Assembly (NCBI GenBank): GCA_004293045.1
Contig: RDXY01000019.1
Span: 1-32,839 of the forward strand
Direction: 5' to 3'
DNA from: Flavobacteriia bacterium
Lineage (GTDB): Bacteria > Bacteroidota > Bacteroidia > Flavobacteriales > Flavobacteriaceae
DNA length: 32,839 nucleotides
Shown in pieces: positions 25,259 to 32,400 of the stretch; the first letter of the stretch is position 1; each line of letters opens with the position of its first letter. Position numbers and translations under genes: made by a program. The notes under the pieces were generated by a model. That model saw nothing but the letters and a program-made list of their open reading frames with translations, made no database searches and was not told the DNA's origin.

Positions 25259-28200
25259 ATGAAAAATATATATTTATTACTTACTTTTTTTGCCTTTTAT
25301 GCCAGTAATGCTCAGTTGAGTAACAAACATTGGTTACCGCCATTACACTCTAGAGATAACACTGCAATTGAAAATCATTATTTATATATTTCAACTCCAG
25401 AAACCGTTCCTTTTCAAGTCACGGTAACAACTGGAAATGGGGTACCTATAACTGGTTCGCCCTTTACAATTTCACAATCTACTCCTGTAGTGGTTTCTGT
25501 AGGTTCTGGACAACCTACTGATATGTTTTTGGATGTTGCAGATGTTAATATTGTCAAAAATGACAAAGGACTTATTTTACAAGGCGCTAAAGATTTTTAT
25601 GTAAGTTTCAGAATGCGTTCTGCAAATCACGCAGAAACCTTAATTTCAAAAGGTAGACCTGGAATTGGAACTTCCTTTAGATTAGGAAGTACACCTCAAG
25701 GGGGAGAAGTTTTTATTAGAAATTTTGTTTCCAGTGTAATGGCAACAGAAAACAATACTATAATAAATTTATCGGATTATAATCCTAATGTAGTATTTGT
25801 TTCTGGTCTAGGAAATATCACTTCTGATACTCAAACTTTTACATTAAACGCTGGTGAGACGATTGTTTTTTCTGGATATACGGATGTTACAGAAAACTGG
25901 ACTGGATTTATAGGAGCTCTACTAACCGCAACAAAACCCGTAGCTGTTAGTACCGGTAATGCAACAGGTGGCGTATCCAATAATGGACAAGATTTTACCT
26001 TAGATCAAATTGTATCGTCTTCACAAATTGGAACCGAATATATTTTTATAGAAGGAAACGGTTTACCTGAAATGGAATTACCATTAATTATTGCAGATGA
26101 AGACAATACTCAAATTTTTGTTAATGGAAATACCACTGCAGCAACGACTTTAAATGCTGGTGATTATTACCTAGTACCCAATTCAGAATATCAAGGAACT
26201 AATAATAAAAACATATATGTAAAATCATCCAAGCCGGTTTTTGCTTATCAATTGATTGGTGGGGCTTCCTCTTTTCCTACTTCTGGATTAAATTTTATTC
26301 CACCACTTAGTTGCTTTTTTCAAAATTCTGTTTATATACCAGCTATTGATGAAATTGGGGCATCGAATTATAATGCCGACTTAATGATTTTAACTTATTC
26401 AAATGCCACAATCACTATCAACGGAAATCCAATTAACACCTCTCAATCACAAGCTGTTCTTGGCAATGCTGATTGGGTTACGTACAGAATTTCTGGCTAT
26501 TCGGGTAATGTAAATGTGGTCTCCACAGGGCCATTAGCAGTAGGTGTTTTTGGAGCAAGTGGTGCAGCAGGATATGCTGGATATTACTCCGGATTTGGTA
26601 GTGCACCACAAGATACTCCAGTTACAGTGTGTTCGTCAACTACTACCAATCTTTTTGACGCTATTATTGGAAATCCTGGCTCTGGTGGTTCCTGGACGGT
26701 CCCAGCAGGAGGTGCAGCTCTGGCTGGAGATATATTCAATCCGGCTGTTAATATAGCAGGTGAATATATTTATTCATTCACAAAAACATGTAATACGGCA
26801 TTAACTTTTTTAAGTGTTAAAGTGAATGTTACCATAGAACAAGCCAATAACGCAGGTACAAATACTACAAAAAACACCTGTAAAAATCAATCGCCATTTG
26901 ATTTATTTCTTTTATTAGGATCAGGCGTTACGTCTGGTGGAACCTGGTCTTTAAACGGGATTAATAGACCAAATAGTACTTTTAATCCAGCCGTTGATTC
27001 AAGCGGAACATACACCTATACAATTCCGGCAAGCGGCGTTTGTCCTGCATTATCATCAAATGTTGTGGTGAATAATTATGATATACCAACAGTAGTGACA
27101 ATTTCAGATTTAAAAGCTTGTGATGATGCTTTAGACGGAAATGATACAAATGGACAAACCACTTTTAATTTGACTCAAAAAACAGTTGAAATCATCAATA
27201 ATCAAGCTAACGTTTCTGTTTCGTATCATTTATTACCCAACGATGCGGTTTCTGGTGCAAACGCCATTACATCGTATACGGGAGCAACTACTATTATTTA
27301 TGTTAGACTATTCAACACGCTTACAAATTGTTTCCATACCACTAGTTTTAATGTTGTTGTATTGCCAAAGCCCATTATAAATCCAATTATTACTTTAAAA
27401 CAATGCGATAGCGACACCGATGCAATTACCGATTTCAATTTAACGGAAGCTAATGTACTTTTATCGAATCAAACAAATTTAACTTTTAAATATTTTCTAA
27501 CACAAACAGACGCTCAAAACAATACAAGTCAAATAATAAATGACACGGCTTATAATTCGCCAAATAATGGAATCGTTTGGGTAAGAATAGAAAATGCTGG
27601 CGGTTGTTTTAGAACGGCACAAGTAAATTTACTAGTTTCAGCAACACAAATTCCAGCTACTTTTCAAAAGATAATTTTGGAAGAATGTGATGATTATATA
27701 GATTTAAACGACCCTGATACTGATGGCATTGATTATTTTAGTTTTTCTGCAACAACTAATAGTTTTGCCTCTGCAACCAATTCCATTTTAGCTTTATTTG
27801 CAAATAGTTCCAACTTAACTGTAACATATTATACCACCGAGGCGCAAGCTTTAGCAGAAGCAAACCCAATAGACACCACTGACCCAGATGGATTTAGAAA
27901 TACTGTTCCAAACCTCCAAAATATATGGGTAAGAATTGATAGTAACGTAAACAATGATTGTGTAGGTTTAGGACAATATTTAGATTTAAAAGTCAATCCG
28001 TTACCCAATTTTAATATTATTGATTATAAACTATTATGCGTTCAACCAGGCTCTGGCGCAGGAAGTTTTGCTATTAATGCGACTCCAATAGTCCCGGGAA
28101 ATTATACTTATTCATGGACGCCTACCAATCCAAATTCAATAGGCGGACAAGAAAGTGCTATTTTTAATGCTTCTACATCTGGAATTTACAAAGTTGTTGT

Positions 28201-28753
28201 CACCAATACAGCCACATTATGCGCTAAAGAAGACCAAACAGAATTGTTTATTTCTTCGGCACCTAATTCTGTAAATTTAGAATTGGTTTCTGAAATTTTC
28301 TCAAGTGGATTAGCTACCATTCAGGCAGAAGTAATTGGCGGATTTGGCTCCTACGAATTTAGTATAAATCAAGTTGATTGGCAAACTAGTCCAGTTTTTA
28401 CAAACTTGCCAAATGGCTTTTATACGGTTTATGCTCGTGATATAAACGGGTGTTTACCTATCAAACAATCCAACACCGTAACTACCATTTCGTATCCAAA
28501 TTATTTTACACCAAATGGCGATACGTATAACGATACCTGGAACATATCTGGTTTAACACCTGAATTTAAAGCCAAAATTTATATTTTTGACCGATATGGA
28601 AAATTAATAAAAGAAATAAATCCGTATGCTAATGGCTGGGATGGAAAACTAAATGGCGAAGATCTGCCTTCCACAGATTATTGGTTTAAAATTGTATATA
28701 CAGAAGAAGGCGTTCAGAAAGAATTTAAATCACACTTTAGTTTAAAAAGATAA
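25259..28753 (+). CDS. T9SS type B sorting domain protein, IgGFc-like N-terminal domain, adhesin-like
   Basis: A 1164-residue secreted cell-surface protein. A signal peptide MKNIYLLLTFFAFYASNAQ starts at 25259; the in-frame ATG at 25208 would prepend a second hydrophobic stretch and is less likely. Residues about 35-450 resemble the IgGFc-binding-like domain (HWLPPLHSRD near the start, AVGVFGASGAAGYAGYYSGFG near the end). Residues about 455-1075 hold Ig-like or repeated segments with paired cysteines, for example KACDDALDGND, KQCDSDTDA and EECDDYIDLND. The last 86 residues (FTPNGDTYNDTWNI, IFDRYGKLIKE, NGWDGKLNGEDLPS, FSLKR) are the type B C-terminal signal for T9SS secretion. It probably acts in adhesion or gliding. 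The enoyl-CoA hydratase gene starts one base downstream. Confidence 0.92.
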   Translation: MKNIYLLLTFFAFYASNAQLSNKHWLPPLHSRDNTAIENHYLYISTPETVPFQVTVTTGNGVPITGSPFTISQSTPVVVSVGSGQPTDMFLDVADVNIVKNDKGLILQGAKDFYVSFRMRSANHAETLISKGRPGIGTSFRLGSTPQGGEVFIRNFVSSVMATENNTIINLSDYNPNVVFVSGLGNITSDTQTFTLNAGETIVFSGYTDVTENWTGFIGALLTATKPVAVSTGNATGGVSNNGQDFTLDQIVSSSQIGTEYIFIEGNGLPEMELPLIIADEDNTQIFVNGNTTAATTLNAGDYYLVPNSEYQGTNNKNIYVKSSKPVFAYQLIGGASSFPTSGLNFIPPLSCFFQNSVYIPAIDEIGASNYNADLMILTYSNATITINGNPINTSQSQAVLGNADWVTYRISGYSGNVNVVSTGPLAVGVFGASGAAGYAGYYSGFGSAPQDTPVTVCSSTTTNLFDAIIGNPGSGGSWTVPAGGAALAGDIFNPAVNIAGEYIYSFTKTCNTALTFLSVKVNVTIEQANNAGTNTTKNTCKNQSPFDLFLLLGSGVTSGGTWSLNGINRPNSTFNPAVDSSGTYTYTIPASGVCPALSSNVVVNNYDIPTVVTISDLKACDDALDGNDTNGQTTFNLTQKTVEIINNQANVSVSYHLLPNDAVSGANAITSYTGATTIIYVRLFNTLTNCFHTTSFNVVVLPKPIINPIITLKQCDSDTDAITDFNLTEANVLLSNQTNLTFKYFLTQTDAQNNTSQIINDTAYNSPNNGIVWVRIENAGGCFRTAQVNLLVSATQIPATFQKIILEECDDYIDLNDPDTDGIDYFSFSATTNSFASATNSILALFANSSNLTVTYYTTEAQALAEANPIDTTDPDGFRNTVPNLQNIWVRIDSNVNNDCVGLGQYLDLKVNPLPNFNIIDYKLLCVQPGSGAGSFAINATPIVPGNYTYSWTPTNPNSIGGQESAIFNASTSGIYKVVVTNTATLCAKEDQTELFISSAPNSVNLELVSEIFSSGLATIQAEVIGGFGSYEFSINQVDWQTSPVFTNLPNGFYTVYARDINGCLPIKQSNTVTTISYPNYFTPNGDTYNDTWNISGLTPEFKAKIYIFDRYGKLIKEINPYANGWDGKLNGEDLPSTDYWFKIVYTEEGVQKEFKSHFSLKR

Positions 28754-28754
28754 T

Positions 28755-29501
28755 ATGACTGCTTTCGTAAAACAAGAAGTAAAAAATAATGTTGGATACA
28801 TCACCTTTTTTCATCCGGCAGGAAATTCGTTTCCAAGTTTGCAATTAGAAGAATTAGTAAAAACAATTCAGGATTTAGATGCGAATGAAAACGCTACTAT
28901 TATTGTTTTACAAAGTGAAGGATCTACCTTTTGTGCCGGTGCTTCATTTGATGAATTAGTACAAATTGATAATTTAGCAGACGGAAAACACTTTTTCTCT
29001 GGTTTTGCCAATGTGATAAACGCGATGCGAAACTGTTCGAAATTAATTGTTGGAAAAGTGCAAGGAAAAGCTGTTGGTGGTGGCGTAGGAATTATTGCCG
29101 CTTGCGATTATGCTATTGCTACAACAAAAGCCGATGTAAAACTTTCAGAATTAACTATAGGAATTGGACCTTTTGTAATTGAACCCGCCGTGAGCCGAAA
29201 AATTGGACACACCGCTATGGGCGAATTAACTTTAGCCGGAAACGAATGGAAATCCGCAACTTGGGCTTTTGAAAAAGGGCTGTTTACCAAATTAGTGCAA
29301 CCTGAAGATTTGGATGCAGCATTAGAAAAATTCGCTTCACAATTAGCCAGCTACAACCCAGAAGCGTTAGCTGAAATGAAACAAGTATTGTGGCAAAATA
29401 CCGCACATTGGACCACGTTGTTATACGAACGCGCCGAAATTTCAGGAAAATTAGTGTTGAGTAATTTTACGAAGAAGGCGTTGGAAGGGTTTAAGAAGTA
29501 A
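28755..29501 (+). CDS. Enoyl-CoA hydratase/isomerase family protein (crotonase fold)
   Basis: A 248-residue cytosolic acyl-CoA enzyme of the crotonase family. The oxyanion-hole segments are GSTFCAGASFDELV (about 56-69) and GKAVGGGVGIIAACDYAIA, and KLSELTIGIGPFVIEPAVSRKIG contains the position of one catalytic Glu. The substrate may be a 3-hydroxyacyl or branched acyl-CoA, for example in fatty acid, phenylacetate or leucine breakdown, and the sequence does not choose. It begins one base after the T9SS cargo stop, so it may share its transcript despite an unrelated role. It converges with the oxygenase gene 14 bases on. Confidence 0.93.
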   Translation: MTAFVKQEVKNNVGYITFFHPAGNSFPSLQLEELVKTIQDLDANENATIIVLQSEGSTFCAGASFDELVQIDNLADGKHFFSGFANVINAMRNCSKLIVGKVQGKAVGGGVGIIAACDYAIATTKADVKLSELTIGIGPFVIEPAVSRKIGHTAMGELTLAGNEWKSATWAFEKGLFTKLVQPEDLDAALEKFASQLASYNPEALAEMKQVLWQNTAHWTTLLYERAEISGKLVLSNFTKKALEGFKK

Positions 29502-29515
29502 TTTTTTTAAAATAA

Positions 29516-30118
29516 TTAACTCGTTTTCAACCAACCTGTAATACTAAATCTTTTTCTATGAACGGGTTTGACTTCGTGTTCTAAAGTTTGACTTTCAAAA
29601 ATGACCACTCGGCCTTTTAGTGGGTAAATTTTTATTTCTTCTTCTGGTTTGTAAATGACTAATTCGCCACCAAATTCGGGTTGCCAATTTTCATCGTTTA
29701 AATAGCAAACTATAGATAATTTTCGTCGGGTATCGTTTTTAAACACATCTAAATGACGTTTATAAAAAGTGCCTTCTGGATACATCGCATAATGAAATTC
29801 TTTAGTGGTAATACCTAAATAACAAGTTGCATTGATGTAAGTTACAAAATCGTTGATGGTATTGAAAAACGTTTCTGAGGCTTTGTTTTTATCTTCTTCA
29901 TTTAGCCAAAAAATATAATCGCCACGAATTTCTTCTTTCACCACTTCATCCGATTTGTTTCCAATGGCCGATTTTTTAAACTCCGTGGTTTCCAATTTTT
30001 GTTCTAATTCCGCACGCATAATTTGCACCGCTTCTTCAGAAAAGAAAGCATCGCAAACGGCATATTGGTTTTCTAATAAATCGGTAATTATGGTTTCGTA
30101 AAGTGGATTCAATTCCAT
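29516..30118 (-). CDS. 2OG-Fe(II) oxygenase family protein (prolyl 4-hydroxylase-like)
   Basis: A 200-residue cytosolic non-haem iron dioxygenase. The iron ligands appear as His122 and Asp124 in KRHLDVFKND and His181 in TLEHEVKPVHRKRF, and Arg190 in the same segment would bind the 2-oxoglutarate carboxylate. The double-stranded beta-helix between them includes LSIVCYLN and FGGELVIY, typical of prolyl 4-hydroxylase-type proteins. The ATG at 30118 is chosen over a GTG at 30127. Substrate is unknown; related bacterial proteins hydroxylate proline in proteins or free amino acids. The gene is divergent from queD with back-to-back promoter boxes. Confidence 0.9.
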   Translation of the reverse strand: MELNPLYETIITDLLENQYAVCDAFFSEEAVQIMRAELEQKLETTEFKKSAIGNKSDEVVKEEIRGDYIFWLNEEDKNKASETFFNTINDFVTYINATCYLGITTKEFHYAMYPEGTFYKRHLDVFKNDTRRKLSIVCYLNDENWQPEFGGELVIYKPEEEIKIYPLKGRVVIFESQTLEHEVKPVHRKRFSITGWLKTS

Positions 30119-30135
30119 TAGTTGCACATTTGAAG

Positions 30136-30143
30136 CAAAGATA
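30136..30143 (-). promoter_or_regulatory. -7 box TATCTTTG for the 2OG oxygenase gene
   Basis: On the minus strand TATCTTTG matches TAnnTTTG exactly and lies 17 bases before the ATG at 30118. No upstream TTG is at normal spacing. It is only 14 bases from the plus-strand box for queD, so the two promoters overlap. Confidence 0.55.
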
Positions 30144-30157
30144 TGTGAATAATTTCG

Positions 30158-30165
30158 TAATTTTG
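30158..30165 (+). promoter_or_regulatory. -7 box TAATTTTG for queD
   Basis: TAATTTTG matches TAnnTTTG and lies 18 bases before the ATG at 30184. A TTTG at 30129-30132 is 25 bases upstream, slightly longer than the usual 17-23 bases. Confidence 0.6.
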
Positions 30166-30183
30166 CATTTCAATTATCACACC

Positions 30184-30636
30184 ATGAGTAAAATTAGAAT
30201 TACCAAACAATTTAATTTCGAAACGGGTCATGCCCTTTATGGCTATGATGGAAAATGTAAAAACGTACACGGACATAGTTATAAACTTTCGGTTACGGTT
30301 ATTGGTGAACCGATTACAGATTCCAATCACGTAAAGTTTGGAATGGTAATTGATTTTTCCGATTTGAAAAAAATTGTCCGAGAAGACATTGTGGATGTCT
30401 TTGATCACGCTACGGTTTTTAACCAAAATACCCCACACGTAGAATTGGCAAAAGAATTACAAAATCGCGGACATCATGTAATTTTAGTAGATTATCAACC
30501 TACAAGTGAAAACATGGTAGTAGATTTCGCAAATAAAATTAGAGCGCGTTTGCCTATAGACATTCAGTTACATTCGCTACGTTTACAAGAAACAGAATCG
30601 TCATTTGCAGAATGGTTTGCTTCAGATAATGTATAG
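30184..30636 (+). CDS. queD: 6-carboxytetrahydropterin synthase / 6-pyruvoyltetrahydropterin synthase family
   Basis: A 150-residue cytosolic enzyme that converts dihydroneopterin triphosphate to 6-carboxytetrahydropterin in the queuosine/7-deazaguanine route. Zinc ligands are His16 in ETGHALYG and His29 and His31 in NVHGHSYKL, with catalytic Cys25 in DGKCKNVHGH. VIDFSDLKKIV, FDHATVFN and LQETESSFAEWF complete the family pattern. The ATG at 30184 gives the expected N-terminus MSKIRITKQFNFETGHALY; an upstream start at 30103 would add unrelated residues. The downstream gene also acts on tRNA modification, a loose thematic link. Confidence 0.93.
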   Translation: MSKIRITKQFNFETGHALYGYDGKCKNVHGHSYKLSVTVIGEPITDSNHVKFGMVIDFSDLKKIVREDIVDVFDHATVFNQNTPHVELAKELQNRGHHVILVDYQPTSENMVVDFANKIRARLPIDIQLHSLRLQETESSFAEWFASDNV

Positions 30637-30741
30637 ATTATTAGATTGTTGGACATTTTAGATTAAACCACTTAAAAATAAATTATTTTATAAAACTTTT
30701 TAGCATTCTAATTAATCTAAAAATCTGTTATCTAAAAATCC
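30635..30741. repeat. Imperfect inverted repeat of TTAGATT-like units
   Basis: The spacer between queD and the dus gene has AGATTATTAGATTG...TTTTAGATTAA (30635-30666) facing TTAATCTAAAAATC...TCTAAAAATCC (30712-30741). The arms are imperfectly complementary over about 30 bases and separated by about 45 AT-rich bases. They may be low-complexity intergenic repeats; a hairpin is possible in RNA. Confidence 0.45.
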
Positions 30742-30752
30742 AATATCAAATT

Positions 30753-31700
30753 ATGAGCGTTACTTTATTATCTTCCCCTTTACAAGGTTTTACGGATTTT
30801 AGATTTCGAAATGCGTTTCACAAACACTTTGGTGGTATTGATACGTTCTATTCGCCCTATATCCGATTAAACGGAAAATTAGAAATTAAAGCGTCATACG
30901 AACGGGATATTCTTCCAGAAAATAATACGACTTTAGAAGTCATTCCTCAAATTATTACTAATGATGCGGATGAGTTTTTATTTGTAGCCAAATACGTGCA
31001 ATCACTTGGTTATAAAGAACTCAATTGGAATTTAGGCTGTCCATATCCCATGGTGGCAAAATGCGGCATGGGCTCCGGTTTAATTAGCAATACCGAACGC
31101 ATTCATTCTATTTTAGATCAAGTGCATAGCGAAACGAATATTGTGGTTTCGATGAAAATGCGAATGGGTTATGAAAACGCCTCTGAAATTTTAGATGTTT
31201 TCCCAATTTTAGAAAAATACCCTATAAAAAATATCGCCATTCATGCCAGAATTGGTAAGCAAGTATATAAAGGTGATGTGGATTTAGATTCGTTTCAACG
31301 TTGTTTGGATGTTTCTAAACACAAACTATATTATAATGGTGATATTACTTCCGTTGAAAAATTTAGAGACATGCAAGCTCGCTTTCCAAGTATTGACCAT
31401 TACATGATTGGAAGAGGATTAATTGCAGATCCGTTTTTACCCAGTATGATTAAAAATAATACTACCGAATATCCAGAAGATAGGTTTAAGATTTTTAACG
31501 CGTTTCACGATGAAATTTATCAGGAATACGATGCGTTTTTGCAAGGACCAACCCCAATTAGAATGAAAATGTTAGGCTTTTGGGAATACTTTTCACAATC
31601 ATTTCCCGATACTCAAAAAACATTTAAGAAAATTAAAAAAGCCCAAAGTAAAAGAAATTACGAACTTGCTGTTAAAGAAATATTTTCTTCTAAATTCTAA
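30753..31700 (+). CDS. tRNA-dihydrouridine synthase family protein
   Basis: A 315-residue FMN enzyme that reduces uridine in tRNA to dihydrouridine. The TIM-barrel start is SSPLQGFTDFRFRNAF, the catalytic-cysteine segment is NWNLGCPYPMVAKCGMGSG (Cys96 in GCP), and KMRMGYE, HARIGKQVYKG and YNGDI followed by MIGRGLIADPF are the FMN-binding elements. Overall it resembles the DusC/DusA type. The position of the modified uridine is not predictable here. A hairpin with a following T-run lies 10 bases after the stop. Confidence 0.94.
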   Translation: MSVTLLSSPLQGFTDFRFRNAFHKHFGGIDTFYSPYIRLNGKLEIKASYERDILPENNTTLEVIPQIITNDADEFLFVAKYVQSLGYKELNWNLGCPYPMVAKCGMGSGLISNTERIHSILDQVHSETNIVVSMKMRMGYENASEILDVFPILEKYPIKNIAIHARIGKQVYKGDVDLDSFQRCLDVSKHKLYYNGDITSVEKFRDMQARFPSIDHYMIGRGLIADPFLPSMIKNNTTEYPEDRFKIFNAFHDEIYQEYDAFLQGPTPIRMKMLGFWEYFSQSFPDTQKTFKKIKKAQSKRNYELAVKEIFSSKF

Positions 31701-31709
31701 TCATAAAAA

Positions 31710-31750
31710 AACTACAACTTTATGTTATTGTAGTTTATGTTTTTTTCTTT
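31710..31750 (+). terminator. Intrinsic terminator of dus gene
   Basis: AAACTACAA (31710-31718) and TTGTAGTTT (31729-31737) form a perfect nine-pair stem with a ten-base loop, followed by ATGTTTTTTCTTTT. The stem is AT-rich but the position just after the stop at 31700 fits a rho-independent terminator. Confidence 0.65.
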
Positions 31751-31751
31751 T

Positions 31752-31812
31752 CACATTGTGGGCACGGATTGCAAATCCACGATATCCGTTAGAGGATATA
31801 TTTGTGACAATG
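31752..31812. repeat. REP-like double hairpin (GGATTgcaAATCC, ATATCC-GGATAT)
   Basis: Two small hairpins follow each other: GGATT-gca-AATCC (31766-31778) and ATATCC-gttaga-GGATAT (31782-31799). They lie between CATTGT (31754-31759) and ACAATG (31807-31812), which can pair as an outer stem. The motif GCACGGATTGCAAATCC resembles, from memory, repetitive GGATTTGCAAATCC elements seen between genes in Bacteroidota, often linked to REP-associated transposases. No transposase gene is present here. Confidence 0.5.
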
Positions 31813-31820
31813 GAAAAAAT

Positions 31821-31925
31821 ATTGAGGCTTTTCGATGTTTTTTTTGGGATTGTACCGTTTTGTCGCTTTAAAGAAATTGGGGGTTTCCAAGCCTAAAACT
31901 TCCATAAAACATCGAAAACCTCAAT
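31821..31925. repeat. Long inverted repeat, 20-21 base arms
   Basis: The left arm (31821-31841, ATTGAGG then CTTTTCGATGTTTT) and the right arm (31906-31925, AAAACATCGAAAA then CCTCAAT) are complementary over 20 bases with a single bulged C. The 64-base interior contains TTGG...CCAA that could pair further. No credible gene lies inside. It could be the terminal repeats of a tiny non-autonomous element or the stem of a structured RNA. Confidence 0.7.
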
Positions 31926-31927
31926 TT

Positions 31928-31959
31928 AATAGAAACCGTTGTAGGTAAAAGTTTCTATT
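31928..31959. repeat. Perfect nine-base hairpin AATAGAAAC / GTTTCTATT
   Basis: AATAGAAAC (31928-31936) and GTTTCTATT (31951-31959) are perfect complements around a 14-base loop, CGTTGTAGGTAAAA. It starts two bases after the long inverted repeat ends, so the two form one structured block. A T-run does not follow directly, so it is not a typical terminator. Confidence 0.6.
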
Positions 31960-32340
31960 TAGAAATTTTTGGTAACTTGAACTTTTTTAAATTATTTTTC
32001 TACTTCCCTAATAGTTTATTATTATCGCATATAATAATGTGTTTATATACTAAGTATCCCATTTCTAAAAACATAATACACTTACTTAGAAGAGATAAGC
32101 TGAATAATTATTAATAAAATTAGATGCTTTCTTTTACAATTAGTTTACGAAAATTAACATGATCTATTGAAAATTAATATTATTTTCATTTTTAGGAAAA
32201 ATCCTGTATTTAGCTAGGCATAATTGCTGAAATTTCGTTAGGAACTACTGTATTTTATTTACAGAAAAATGCTGAAGAGGAAAGAAAATTACGGTATTGA
32301 AGTAGCCTTTTTAGAAAAACAATTAGACTTTTTCTCTTAT
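31960..32340. other. AT-rich non-coding stretch with possible gene remnant
   Basis: No intact gene is visible. At 32216-32300 one plus-strand frame reads IIAEISLGTTVFYLQKNAEEE before a stop, and an overlapping frame from the ATG at 32269 reads MLKRKENYGIEVAFLEKQLD. Both look mildly protein-like and could be parts of one frameshifted gene, but I recognise no family. CTAAGTA (32050-32056) and TACTTAG (32083-32089) form a small inverted repeat. The rest appears featureless. Confidence 0.35.
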
Positions 32341-32378
32341 AAAAAAAAATCGTCTCCCTATGGAGACGATTTTTTTTT
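32341..32378 (-). terminator. Strong intrinsic terminator of the OmpA-family gene
   Basis: ATCGTCTCC (32349-32357) and GGAGACGAT (32362-32370) form a perfect GC-containing nine-pair stem with loop CTAT, flanked by A-runs and T-runs (32341-32349, 32371-32378). It lies 22 bases past the stop of the minus-strand gene and is symmetrical, so it could also stop plus-strand transcripts. Confidence 0.9.
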
Positions 32379-32400
32379 ATAAATAAGTTGTATTCTTTAA

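Noticed and set aside
31666..31896. Plus-strand 76-residue reading frame overlapping the end of dus
   Set aside because: It runs through the terminator and inverted repeats, starts inside dus, and has no recognisable domain. It is a by-product of the repeat block.
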